Shown piece by piece: positions 22,668 through 34,652 of a DNA stretch of 64,000 bases. The stretch is from Apostichopus japonicus (taxonomy: Eukaryota; Echinodermata; Holothuroidea; Aspidochirotida; Stichopodidae), in the NCBI RefSeq assembly GCF_037975245.1, contig NC_092582.1, positions 9,898,001 through 9,962,000 of the forward strand, in the 5' to 3' direction. How positions within the stretch are numbered: the stretch's first letter is position 1; each line of letters opens with the position of its first letter. The position numbers were made by a program, and so were the translations under genes. The notes beneath the pieces are model-generated. The model saw only the letters and a program-made list of their open reading frames with translations. It did no database searches and was not told the DNA's origin.

Positions 22668-23165
22668 TATCGAAAGGATTGTAGAATAAGAGTGTTCCTT
22701 CCAGAAATTGGTTTGCTTGTATCCTTGTGTGCCTCATAGCTATTCTCAGATTTTAAGCCGACCTTCAGACATACTGCAGCGAATCACAGTACGAAATGGA
22801 GATTGAATTGCCTCTCCTTTTTCCGATGGACACCTGCCCTGACGTGAGGTGGTTCAAACTTGCTTAGGCCTTTTAAAATAATGTTTGGACCTGTGGGTTT
22901 ATTTTAATTATATATGTATTATTTTTTTGGTCTTTTTTTTTTTTTTTTCGCAAAGAGATATCTCATTCCAAGAAAGTTTGTAGTATGTTATTTCTCCAAT
23001 CTTTCTTTTCTTTTTTTTGTTTGGTTCCTCATAGCCTTTCCACACAGTCATAATGTAAGAGAGCCATGTTAAATCATAAATTGTTTGTACATTGTGGTGG
23101 AAAACTGCAACATTCACTTTACCCTGTAACATCGCTAACGATGATAATAAAACGAGTTGCAATTT
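22668..23165 (+). other. Probable BRD4 3' UTR
   Basis: This sequence follows the BRD4 stop. It is AT-rich, with a poly-T run at 22922-22947. A canonical AATAAA hexamer at 23146-23151 is the first good polyadenylation signal after the stop. Later AATAAA hexamers near 23831 and 25591 could give longer 3' ends. Confidence 0.55.
23146..23151 (+). terminator. Candidate BRD4 polyadenylation signal
   Basis: A canonical AATAAA lies about 480 bases after the BRD4 stop codon. It is the first canonical hexamer on the coding strand, so it is the simplest 3' end for the long transcript. Confidence 0.5.
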
Positions 23166-25248
23166 TAAGAGGTTTTAGTCAGGTCGTTATGTTACCATGG
23201 AAACATCAATTCAGAGAATTCCTGTTCCCTTCCCTTCCCCTCACCCATCCCCCTCCTCCCCAAGAAAAGGATTTGGTTAATCCAAGCTATAAGGAACAGT
23301 ACTCTATGATGTGGTTAATTAACAGTTTGGAGTTTTTAAAATTCTAACATTTTCCTCAGAAATTTTTCTGAGATGATGTAAACCGAAAAATAGGTGTCAA
23401 TGTTTCCATGTTAGAGCTTTCAAGTAATTCAGAGAATGTGGGTTGTCAATTGAAATTGTGAGTGAAATCCTAAATCCTTTGATTGGAAGTGGTCTTACAA
23501 GGTGTTGCTGTTCTTCATAATATTCTGCTGAATGCTGTTGTCTTTAATGGTTGCAGACAGAATGGGAATTTACCACCAGTGGTAAATTTGGCTGTGATAG
23601 TGAAATAGTTGAAGAGAGGGCAAAACTGTGTCACCAGTGACCTGATAATGTGAAACAGGTTACCGACTTAGTACTGTCTGCTAGAAAGAGCCAGAGAAAG
23701 ATCTGTGTATGCTCCCTTGACCGTTGATCTCCCCCATCTCCTGAAAGAGTTGTATCTGGTAAACTGTCATTTTGACAAAAGGACAAAGTGTCATAACTTT
23801 TATCACTCTTCCTTTCTTTGCATTCAAATCAAATAAAATAGAAAAAAAAAATATGAGAAAAAAACTCATACTTTCATGGGTTTTTGAAAGATATTCATCC
23901 TTTTGTAGATGGGTGACCTTTGACATTCAGATGTGAAGAATGATGAATGTTATCTTTGATGAAGAGAGTATACATTGTTTTAAATGTTTGTGCTTTTACA
24001 GGAAGTTAGCGAGAAGAATCTCGTCTTACCTGACGAGAGTACTTGACTAAAAAAGTGTGTGTTTTATACCTGTGCATTATTTGGTTTGCATATTGTTTCA
24101 TAATTATAGGATCTGAAAACATTACATAATTATCATTTCCGATTATACATTTGTTTTCCCCTTCTTCTGTTTATTATTTTATTTTTCTTTCTTAATGATT
24201 GTACCGTAGTCTATTAGTGTATCCCTCATTATTTTTCTTTCTATATTTTCGGTTTTCAACAATACAACACATGGCAGGGCTATCGATTTCAACTGAGCAA
24301 TGAACTGCAGAATGTGTGCATTGTACATACAAAAATAATAAACACAAAACAAAAGCAAAAAAAAAAACAATAATAATAATAATAATAATAAATAATTGTA
24401 TTGAATTTTGATGTGAAAGAATTTTCAGTCAAAACTGATGAGTAACTTACTTATGGACATGTTTGGTTGTAGCTGTAAGGCATGTGGCAATATTTATCAA
24501 TGATTTATCCTGTGGTGAATTTGATGAGGAAACCAGGTTAGTGGAGTTACAAGGAGGAGTGGAGGGGTAGGGGAGGAAAATGGTGAAGAGAGGGGGGAGG
24601 GGGATTGATGCGTATGTGGAGCTCTGTACCAAAGGTAAAATTAGTTACATTTTCCCAAATACAACAGTCGTCAAACTTGGGAGTTAGCAACTTATATTCT
24701 GCTAATTTATTACAGGTTGTGTTTTCTTTCAAAAAAATTATTCGGGGGGAGGGGTTAAGTGAATTGTTTCTGTATACTAATGCCGGCATAGGATTTGCTT
24801 TGCTTAGACAAGAAGGAATTAAAGTAAAAATTGAAAACCGTCATGCTATCAAATTTCAGTTTTTGAAGTCGCCACAAATGAAAGGTATTGCAAGATGCTT
24901 GGTTCTGTAGCGAGTCTGTTCTCTGGGCAATGCAAACAAATCTACCTTGACAACTTGATACAGCCTTTCTTATTATATATGGAGGTGTGTTCCTAGTTTA
25001 TGATGAGAACTGTTAAGTGTTTGTTACAAAATGTCCCTTGCTAAAACAATAGATTTCGTCCTGTTTGATCGTCATTAACTGTTTTGTTAATTTAAGGTAT
25101 AAGCTCTTCCTCTCATCTAGTGTTGAGAGGACCTACCAACTTGTACCTCTCTCTCTTTCTCATGAGGTTTTAAAACTTAACAGTAATCAGTTGTGTACAA
25201 ATGGGATGACCATACTACCCTCATAGATGCATATAGTAGTAGTAGCAG

Positions 25249-25400
25249 CCAGTTTGGGACTTATTTTACCAGTTGTAATACCACTGTATACTGTCCTCTC
25301 ATAAGATGTTTCAAAGCACTCGTACTGACAGTATAAACAGTTCTTACCGTTTATAGGAAAACAAGATATTCATGCTGTCAGTACAAATGATTTGTAGCGT
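25249..25400. repeat. Foldback MITE relative, copy 1
   Basis: It contains AAGCACTCGTACTGACAGTA (25314-25333), close to GAGCACTCGTATTGTCAGTA at 30090-30109, and begins CCAGTTTGGGAC like the CCAGTTGGGAC end of the 30-kb copy. The inverted right half is more decayed. Confidence 0.5.
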
Positions 25401-28400
25401 GACGCGACGTGAAATTAACAGTCTACAAGAAGAAGACCAAAAAAACAAAAACTGTCCTAAGTGGGTTTTGTGGGTGTGTAGTTGAATAGAAGTGATGATT
25501 ATGTTGTGTCAGTACACACCAATCACCATATTATCTCAGGCTTAATTGTAAGGATATGTCCACTTACACTTCCTTTTCATATATCCTTCAATAAAGAAGA
25601 AGAATAAGATTTCCTATGGAAATTGTCTAGCAGGGATGTGGATTATTGAGTGCATCAATGTTTTGAGTCAATAAGATTATTGTAAGCAGATTTTTACTTA
25701 CTGAAATTAAAATATAACTCTTCATGAATATTCATAGCATTGTGTGACGGGACCGAATCTTGGTAGATATCTTCTTTCTTATTAGGTGATATAATGTAGC
25801 TTGAATTAATTATCAAACAAGTATAACACACAAGTACAGTTTGCATCTTTCCCATCTCACATATTTTGTTTAGCTCAATGCAATCCAAATTCTGATTGGC
25901 ATTTTCACGTTTGTTTTTAAAATTAATTTCTTTGGGAAAAAAAAACAATATGGTGAAGTGTTTCCACTACTGCTGTGCATTCTGTTAGTAATTCATGTAT
26001 ATACCAACTACATTATCTTTGATGAGAAAGAAGCTTTTCCTTATCATCCTTTTTTTTCGTATCCATATTTTTGCATGTTCACAGAGTGTTGAATAAGTCT
26101 TATATATGCGATGCATATTCATTTAAGTATGTAGGGGGTGTGTTAGCTAAAATAATTAACATATTCATATGCAGTATTTTAAATATGTAGTACTGAAACA
26201 TTGCATATAGAAAGTAGTGTTTCCGTATAGATAGATACGAAATGTTGAATATGTTTATGTATTGAATATTCATGTATGTATTGAATATGTAACTTAAGTA
26301 TTCATAACCAACCATATATGATACATGTATGTAGTTGCATATTTTGATTTCTTTTTTTAATAAATTGGTGTGGATCTGCTACGTATGCAACAAAACAATT
26401 AAACTAATTATGGGTGTAACGTTGACTCTTTTATACTATGTTTCAATTTTGTTTTTCATGTAAAGTGTGGTAAAAGTGTAGTGAACCATTTCTGGCTTCT
26501 CATTGGCAACCAGTTTTACTTACCTTTCTTGCTCAGAGAAAGTGTGAAGGAAGAAAACAAATATAAATGATATTTCTTCTTCTAAAATGACTTAATCGAC
26601 TATAATACACTCATTGAAATGACTCATTGAAATGACTCATTTATTGTACCCAGTGTCATAAAAGTACAATTTTTTTGGGGGTGTTTTTTCGTATCTTTTT
26701 TGTGTAATTTATTGAGTTAAATACCAAGTCTTACATAAGGTTTTTTTTCGTTTTTTTGTGCGTTTAAATCTATGCAAATATGTAAAATATCTTTTTATAT
26801 ATGTGGACTTGAGTAACATAACAGCACGTACAATCACAGTGATGAATTGCCCCAATTGTTTCCCCCGTACACCAATCTTTCGATTTCAGTATGGAATTAC
26901 ATGAATACAGTGAAATTGACTTTATGATAATATAACAGGGAATTTTTCTTCTTTTGTTTTAATGACCACAGTGATAGTTTATAAACACAGAGTAGTTTAT
27001 GTCAGAATTCACAATCATTATTGTGGATGTTAATGACGGGTAGCGAGCAAGAGTGGGGAGGGGGTGGGAGTGGGCATTCTATCAGTATGGATTGGAGCTG
27101 AGTAGGGTTCTGTTATTGTGGGTGCTTGGTTGGATGGATCATTATAAATTGGGACACAAGGGATCCTGTCGTTGTTGATATATTGACAAAAGTGTTGTCC
27201 TGTCTTGAGACCTAAGGATGGCATTACTAATTACCCTAGTGTTTATCTCATGTGGGTCTACCGTGGGTCCAAGGTGCATTGACAATGATCACAAAGAGCC
27301 CTGTGACTGAATGTCTGCAACGTGAAAGGATTGCATATCTGGGGCTTCATGGGTATTACTACTGTCACTATAGGATTGCACTTGTACTACTTTGGTTGCC
27401 TTTAAACATTGATCAACTGTTAGTGCATGTTTATCGGGTCACCAAAGAGTTTGTGTAATGTGGCCCTTTAACCACAGTTATTGGGGCTGGAGGGCCTCGA
27501 CATTTGTTTTCTCTCATAGTGCGGTGATAGCTTCACAATGGTTTTGCCAGTTTGGGCTATTAAGTTGCAGGTAGTAGTGGAGTGGTAGCTGTTTGAATTG
27601 CAAAGGGTATGCCATTGTAGTTGTTTTTATGACTCATGTCTTCTGGGTGTGACATTGTCACCGTAAATGGTGGTTCCGTTGTTTTAGTTGCTATCGGTAG
27701 GGATGGGTGCTACATTATTAACATTTGTTAATAAAATAAGAACGTTTTATTCCTTCATTATATGACTTTGTTGAATAATCACTTGAAATTACTATTATTT
27801 TTGTGTGTGTCTATTGTTGGTAATATTCTTTAGCACGATTGGTAGCTACATATGTTGTAGTCATATGTGGTTTTATTATTATTACTATTATTATTATACT
27901 CGTTTAGCAGTATATGGTATAAGTCATATGTATGTATGTGTGTATGTATGCGTGTGTCTGTCGGCTGCTATAGAAGACAGCGAAGCCTGTACCAATCCAC
28001 AGTTATGTCATTGACTGTCCGTTAACTTTCTTTATGTATTTTAATTTTCTATCCCGGAAATTTCTCGACATAATTTACGCGAATCGCGTGGAGAAAAAGA
28101 AATGCATTTTGTCTCTGTTGTTTCCATGACAACCATTCAAAATCCATCTTTCTGCAAATGGTTCTTCTTCTCAACGGGTGAAATTGTGTGGCAAGAAAGA
28201 AAAAATAGTCTATATACCTAAAACCTCATTGAAACATATTTTCCTACTTATAAACTAGAAATGAAAATTATTAAACCTTAAAAAAAGAAGAACGTCTCTA
28301 TACTTAAATCGGTTACGTAAACATTTATAGATGCATGCAGGTTGCACAAGTATAGGCATAACAGCTGTCACTATAATACTAAAATGTTAAGTATATCGAC

Positions 28401-30042
28401 TTCAAAGTAATAACCCTACTAATATGAAACAGCACTTCTACATATCCAGTTGGTAAAAAAAAATGAAGATCTCTTATCTACACATAATTAACCTCCTTCT
28501 TCTTCCTCATTTATTATTATATAATTTTTTTTTTCCAATTTAGTTTGTATTTTGTATATTTGTTAGTTTTACGTTACTTTTTTTGTTTAAAAGTAAAACC
28601 AGTACCTAATACGTTCTGGGGTTTTTTTTCTTGGTTTTTTTTTTGTGATGATTGTGCTTTGTTGAAGTATAAATGGGAAGTATTTGAAATTTAAGATAAA
28701 AAAAATCAATAACACAAAAGAAGTAGAGAGATGCTAAAGATGGAAGTAGTATTAAAATCAATTGTGTTTTTGTTCTTTTTTAAAAAAAAAATTAGTTCCG
28801 GTTCTTCATTACAGTTGTATTACGTTTCTTGCTTTGTTTTCGATGGGGTGGGAGGTTATAATACCGTGACGACTTGCATATTCATCAATTATCCATGATC
28901 CCCACTGACCGACATCCATTCGTGGGTTTGAATCCCCGGCTCCCACCCCCCCTCCCCCTCGCCCGGTGAACTGGTGCATGCTATTAATGAAACGGGGCGG
29001 TGTATCCCATTCATGTTCATCTTGTTTGTGCGAAGCCTCAGATCCAGAGAAAGGAGGATGCGCTGTATTTAGTATTAAAGGATATATTTAAATGGTTTCT
29101 TACTCGTACATAATTCAAAATATAGAGGGTAACTAGGAGGGATTCATTATTGTGTGCCTCCATTAAGATATTTTACGGGGAAGTTTTTTAGCCATACCGT
29201 AGTGGAAAGCTAATGCAAGAAATATTGCCAATTATCAGCGAAATGGGGGGGGGGGGGGAGGGGTGGGCGGCTGTTCTTGCAAGCATTTAATGACAATCGG
29301 TATTATAGCCTGATTTTAGCGTGCCATCTTCCCAGTACGTTTCCATACGTCGAATCGACAGCAATTAAAATCACATCGATACACTTTGTTAGGGGTGAAG
29401 GCGTGGGGTAACCTAGGCAGGGACGGCGGAGAAGTGTCTATGCTTGTTCATTTTGACACAGTGCACCCCTAATTTTACCCATCGCAGTGATCATATAGTA
29501 GCCATTGCGAGAACCCAAGATGAATCACGACAATGCACCACTACGCAGGGTAAGCTTTTGGTCCTTTTCGGTCCTCAGGACAAAAGTTCTGCGACTCGCG
29601 ATACAATTTTCAAAACCTGCGTTGCGGCCAGGAGAACCTTAAGGCCAAAAAAAAAAAAAAAGACAGAAAAATTAAAAAAAAAACATGCAAAATGTATTAT
29701 GTAGTATTTCCATTTCACGGGAGCATGTAGCAACTAGCTACATCTTTAATTGTTGCGGCCCGTCGTTAACGTAGAACCCTACCCCTCGAATTGATCCCTC
29801 TTCCGCCTCCCCTAAACCCGTGTACGCTCCTGATGGCAATATAGACACATGCATAATGTATGCCTTTAGCCTATTCGTATTTCCGGGAAATTAGGATCAA
29901 CAGTGTCCGTTGTTCCCAGGTAGTATGTTGCTGTGGTATGTCTTCCTTTTCTCCGTCCCCCCAAAAAACAACGGTATGTTTATGTTTACGAAATAAAAAT
30001 GTTTACTTGGAAAGCTTATAATACCAAATGTTTCTACTGCAC

Positions 30043-30243
30043 CCAGTTGGGACAATTTTTTCTATACTGTAGTGTTATGTCCCGCTTCAGAGCACTCGTA
30101 TTGTCAGTACGAACAGTATGAATATCATGTTTCTAGCAGATCAAGGTTACGAACTGTTTGTTCTGACAGTACCAGTGCTTTAAGAGCATGATATTGGAGT
30201 GCAGTTTAGAGAGATATTAGCATTAGGCAATTGTCCCAACTGG
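30043..30243. repeat. Foldback MITE with 15-bp perfect terminal inverted repeats
   Basis: CCAGTTGGGACAATT at 30043-30057 is exactly repeated in inverse at 30229-30243. Inside, 30091-30117 pairs imperfectly with 30153-30180 (AGCACT...CAGTAC...ACAGT). A 201-base unit with two nested inverted repeats and no coding frame is typical of a MITE. No clean target duplication was found. Confidence 0.7.
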
Positions 30244-31301
30244 CTGGGCTAGTTACACACTATATGAATATTCATGGTACTTATCAATGGAAAATCTGGC
30301 AATATAATTCCTTCCTTTCTTGAACGTGTTTAATTGAAATCCGATTGAAACTGCTGCTTATTAAAACTATTTGCAATTTTTGCATCACTCTGTTTTCGTT
30401 GAAAGACAACCTGTCACCGCGACTTGGTTATACATAACGCTGTCGTTTATAATTAGGCATACATCTGAAAAACAAGGGCGCCACCATTACGTCTGCTACT
30501 TGGTTATGTATATATTTATACATATATTTATATATAGTTGCGGTGCAAGCTATAGCCCATCGTGATTTACCCTACAAACGTTGAGGTGCCTGGTTTTATC
30601 CTCGGGGTTGGTATACTGTAGACTAAGGTGACGAAGTAAAGATAAGAGGGGCCGAGAGGTCAATTAACTACTCCTTCCGAGATAGGTGGTCGCAAGAGGA
30701 GGTAGCTGTCACCGGAAGCTAAATAAGAGGAGGAAGGGAGAGAAAAGAAAACCCGGTCCTGTTTGAAATTGTGTGGATAATAAACTTACGTCAATTCGAT
30801 TCCATTCAGACTAAACCACCAAAAAAAAAAGAAGTTATTTTTGTATCATCCCTGAAGTGTCAGGTGTACTCAAGCGCTCTGTTATCAGACGTAATGTGTT
30901 CAGCAAATCATCAGGACTATTTGACTTGATGACAAGCGTTCTGTCGTTCAGCCTGGTTCAAGTATAGAGAGGGGATCAACTAAGCTACATATAGCAATAT
31001 ATAAGCTACCGAATTCGCTCTGGGGTACGTACCGCCCACAAGCACAAAGCTACTCTAGTACATCACTGAATCGGTCCATTTCCTACGTGACAAAGTTTTG
31101 GATATTTTTAAATTGTGACATTTTCAGTCGGCATTTGCTCTTTTGTTGGGAACGTCCGATATCAGAATTATTATGTTTTCACAGGAAGATATTAAAACCG
31201 TCGCGTTCTGTTTCCACCTATAACTATGTTTCTAATAAAGGTCACGGAATTGAATAACGACAAATGGGACATAATTAATTTTCAGGCGGAATTTTCTTTT
31301 C

Positions 31302-31309
31302 TATAAAAA
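31302..31309 (+). promoter_or_regulatory. TATA box for the signal-peptide exon
   Basis: TATAAAAA lies 51 bases before the first ATG and 87 before the preferred one. An initiator-like TCACTTG sits at 31339-31345, a little further than the usual 30 bases. The agreement of TATA box, ATG, signal peptide and donor site supports a real first exon. Confidence 0.55.
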
Positions 31310-31352
31310 AGCGAGGCAAGAGTAAATTATTTTAGATATCACTTGCGAAAGT

Positions 31353-31650
31353 GTGATTCAGAAAACTTTCATTCAAAACTTAATCATCATGACGGCGAAA
31401 TGGACAAAAGTGTGGCTTTTTGCCTTGCTGGTAATGAACTTTTTGTTACTTTCTCCATTATTGATAAATGCCAACGAAGTCGTTGGTGAGAGGTCCGAAC
31501 CAGAAACACAGCAGCGAGTTGAGAAGAAGTCAAAGAAAACTGCAAAGTTTAAATTTGATCAGAATTTCTTCGAAGTTACGATAAGAGACGACGTTGAAGT
31601 AGGTTCAACTATCATAGTCGCTTCGGCTTCATTCAAGAAGAAGAAATCGC
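31353..31650 (+). CDS. First coding exon: signal peptide plus possible cadherin repeat start
   Basis: The frame opens at ATG 31353, and a second ATG at 31389 has A at -3 and is the more likely start. From the second ATG it encodes MTAKWTKVWLFALL followed by a hydrophobic run to about residue 27, a clear secretory signal. After a Lys/Glu-rich stretch comes KFKFDQNFFEVTIRDDVEVG and then STIIVASASF, which resembles the first strands of a cadherin domain (F-x5-Y/F-x-V-x-I-x-E/D-x3-x-V-G). The exon ends in phase 1 at GTAAGT (31651-31656). No downstream exon was recognised in the remaining 32 kb, so the gene has a very long first intron, lies partly outside, or is broken. The cadherin call is tentative; a secreted or surface protein is better supported. 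Confidence 0.55.
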
Positions 31651-31683
31651 GTAAGTGTTTCTTTAATTATCATTTTTATTGAA

Positions 31684-32066
31684 GACGTAGGAGGCAGGGG
31701 CGCTGGGGGGGGGGGCTGCAGCCCCAACCCAACTTTTTTGGTGAAAATTCGGGCAATATTGCTGAGAATTTTTCGGGCACCTAATGAAAGAAAAATAATT
31801 TGCTATGTGTTTTTCAATGATTAAACTGATATTATTATGATCATTGTTATTGTAACGACTTTCCCAATAATTATAACCAATATGGAAGGGTAATAACACG
31901 GCACATGATTGTATGTTATTGGCATCCGATGTCAAAACCGACGCATGCCTATATGATATGTACATTAACATGCTAATGAGCGCGGAAAATTTTAGTAATA
32001 TTTTTCGGGCAAGTCGTTACAGCCCCCCCCCCCCTTCCAATCAAATTGGGCTCCTACGCCTATGCC
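31684..32066. repeat. Degenerate inverted-repeat element (GGCGTAGGAGCC family), copy 1
   Basis: The left end GACGTAGGAGGCAGG and right end GGGCTCCTACGCC are inverted relatives, with a G run beside the left end and a C run beside the right. TTTTCGGGCA-type strings occur near both ends. It starts 33 bases after the donor of the signal-peptide exon, inside its intron. A shorter relative lies at 45579-45708. Confidence 0.5.
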
Positions 32067-34302
32067 TATATAGATTCATAGCTTTCGTAATGTGTTATAG
32101 ACCCACCCCCACCCTCTTCCCATCACTGTGAGAGTTGTTGCGGTGGTGACGGTCAATGGAAGGGTGTGGTGGTAAACATCACATATATGAATGAGCGTGT
32201 AACTTATGCTGCCTCAAAATGCAAGCTAAAATTTAAAAACTATATTAATATCAAATCTATACTTGAAGAATATGAACATTTAATATTGACTGAAGCTTTC
32301 GAAGTTAAAGCAGCTTTATTGAGTTAATGTTGGTAAATGTTGCACTGCAGTTTAATACTAAACTCATAAATAGAACAATTAAGGCTATTAGCTTGAATTC
32401 CATTTCATTTCAAAATATATAGTGGAGTAAAACTAAAACTGTTTGAAATATTCCAATTTGTGTTTAAAATATGTTGAATAGCCTACTACAATTATCTTGT
32501 TTAATTACTTCCTAATCAATCTTCATTTGAGGTCAAGGGTGAGAGTAGTCTACTCAGAGTACAGAAATCGCTTTAATACTCGGTAATATAATAAGGTACC
32601 GGAATGTTAACAAAGCCAAACCATGATGAAAGTAGGTCAATTCAAATGTATATACTAGCTTCAGTTTGGCACTGTCGTAGAATTGAAAGTTTGTCCGGAC
32701 GGATCTTTTGACCATTTCCTATCAAGTATTGTCAGTAGTACTCTAACGATGATTCTTTGTTGGTTTTGTATGTCTGTATGTCTGTATATTGAGTAATGTC
32801 GTACTGTTGCAGAAAAAAACATATCAATGTTTCACTTAGCTACTAGGAGATCTCGAAATGGTCACATCAATGCAACGAGCAGAGTAGTACGACTGGGGAG
32901 AACTGGGAAAAGTGTAAAACTGTTTATCTGCCCATTTACTAATCATTTACTAAATAAACGACGTTTCTGTGGTCTGGGTGGGAATGGACATTTTATTTGG
33001 GGGGTGGGGTGGGGGGTAGGGGAGTTCATGTGGAGGGGGCTTCTTTAATGCATATAGACAATATATCCATATCTTGAAAGCTTTGGCTACATTATTTAAG
33101 CGCATATTGTGTGAAATGAAGAATAACATGTCATCTTCAACGGTCTCTCTACATACGAACATACCATGTTATGTTAAAGTTCATTTACGTATGTAAAACC
33201 GTCGTATCTACCATAACGCATATTGTCTAAACAATAGGGACATACGATAGGGACATTTCTCACCTTACTTTGTGTGCACTATATGTGTGCACCTTTAGAC
33301 TGTACTTCAGAAACAGTCACATGTATACACTTAAAATTGATCGATTCATCATGACCACTTCACGTTTACAGAGGAAACATTTAACACAGACTAATACCAT
33401 AGCGAAGAAGGTTGGCAGTTTTAGTCAAGCAAAATATACTAAATACACTTTTCTTGGTTTCTTATAGTCCTTACAAAGTCAAATGATCGCATTCAAGAAA
33501 AAAAAAAGAAAGAAGGGCGAAAATAGCAAAATGAAAGAGAACAGTAAGAAAGAAAAGAAGCAAGCAGGTGTTGATCGTCTGCAATAAACCGTTTGGATTT
33601 TTGTAGTTGTGCAGCGGGAAGGTGATGTAGAACAAACAGCAGGGTCTTAATTAGGGTTAACCTGTTAGCACGTTGACGTCATATGTGGCCCAGTGGCGCG
33701 TTGACGTGTTAACCTTTGACCTCTTGCCAGCCATTTCCCCCCATTTGCGGCAGCTCCCAGGTACATCATCAACTCGCTTCGATAAAAGGAGGCTAATGAA
33801 AACATTAGTCGTCTTATGTTGCAAATAAAAGTGACATTTTTTTTTAATATCCTGTATATTTTTTGTAGCACATTCCAAGAACTGAATTATTCAGTCTATC
33901 GTGAACACATGTCCCGCCGTGCTAGTCAAGTATATAATCTCCAAAATATAGATATTTAGGACTTAGAAAGTTTATTTTCTGTCTGTCCCCTGGCCTGTTG
34001 ACTGCCTGGGAACTTGAAATAATTGGACCCGGATGGCCTGTCCTACGTAATGGAAGGTGTGTCTCGTGAATGTTTCAGCTCGTTTGGTATGTGGTATTGC
34101 TGGTACAGGTCATATTGATACAAAGATTTGCCCAAAAAAAAAAGAAAAAAAGAAAGGGTCGGGGCATTTGCACTTTTAGTTCCCGAATTTTGTTCGATCG
34201 TTTATTTTTGTCAGATACGGTCTTGTCATCCCTGGAAACTTAGAGTGGTTCAGAGAGATAAGGGGGGGGGGGGTGCGGGAAGGAAATTGGAAATTGTATA
34301 TA
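32067..34302. other. Region without supported gene
   Basis: Mostly AT-rich sequence. A frame at 33468-33584 after a plausible acceptor (TTTCTTATAG) encodes a very Lys-rich peptide to a TAA, but its phase does not match the upstream exon. At 33653-33713 two GRCGTTGACGT blocks, one containing the full palindrome TGACGTCA (33674-33681), lie between GTTAACC and GTTAACC-like ends. G runs occur at 32999-33013 and 34262-34273. Confidence 0.45.
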
Positions 34303-34315
34303 CACGCTAAGAACG

Positions 34316-34652
34316 ATGTAGCAAAAATTGCCCAACATTGAAGAATATAATTACTAGAAATTGGGGAAACATAGCACGTGAAACTTTTTTAGCATTTTTT
34401 GCTTAACTGTGTTTAGCACAGGTTTTTCCTAAACTTTTGGGTAACATTTTTCTTAAAAATTGGGCAAAACTTGAGTTGCTAAACTATGGGCAATGTCACA
34501 TTTACCCAATATTTATGAAAATTTTTACCAAAAAGTTTAGGAAAAACCTGTGCTAAACACAGTTCAGCAAAAAGTGCTAATAATTCTTACGTGCTATGTT
34601 TCCCCAATTTCTAGCACTATTATATTCTCCAATGTTGGTCACTTTTTGCTAC
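34316..34652. repeat. Long foldback beside the left terminus
   Basis: The arms 34316-34473 and about 34500-34652 are inverted copies at roughly 85% by eye. Shared strings include TAGAAATTGGGGAAACATAG and GTGTTTAGCACAGG (then TTTTTCCTAAAC). The transcript would form a hairpin of about 150 pairs with a 25-30-base loop. It starts just inside the left terminal repeat and includes the GCAAAAATTGCCCAAC block. The right end of the element has no matching foldback. Confidence 0.85.

Larger units (their letters stand above)
23166..31300. other. Gene-poor intergenic region
   Basis: This 8-kb AT-rich stretch lies between BRD4 and the signal-peptide exon. Apart from the two MITE copies and short runs (AAT repeats at 24368-24393, a G run near 29246-29260, a TTA/ATT run near 27872-27897) I see no gene. 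A GGTTTGAATCC B-box-like string at 28923-28933 has no supporting tRNA structure. Confidence 0.55.

Noticed and set aside
28923-28933. B-box-like GGTTTGAATCC (a similar one at 16009-16019)
   Set aside because: No A box or tRNA fold was found around either.
33468-33584. Possible exon after TTTCTTATAG encoding a Lys-rich peptide to a TAA
   Set aside because: Its phase does not fit the exon ending at 31650, and the matching phase stops after about 20 codons. Composition is A-rich and not family-like.
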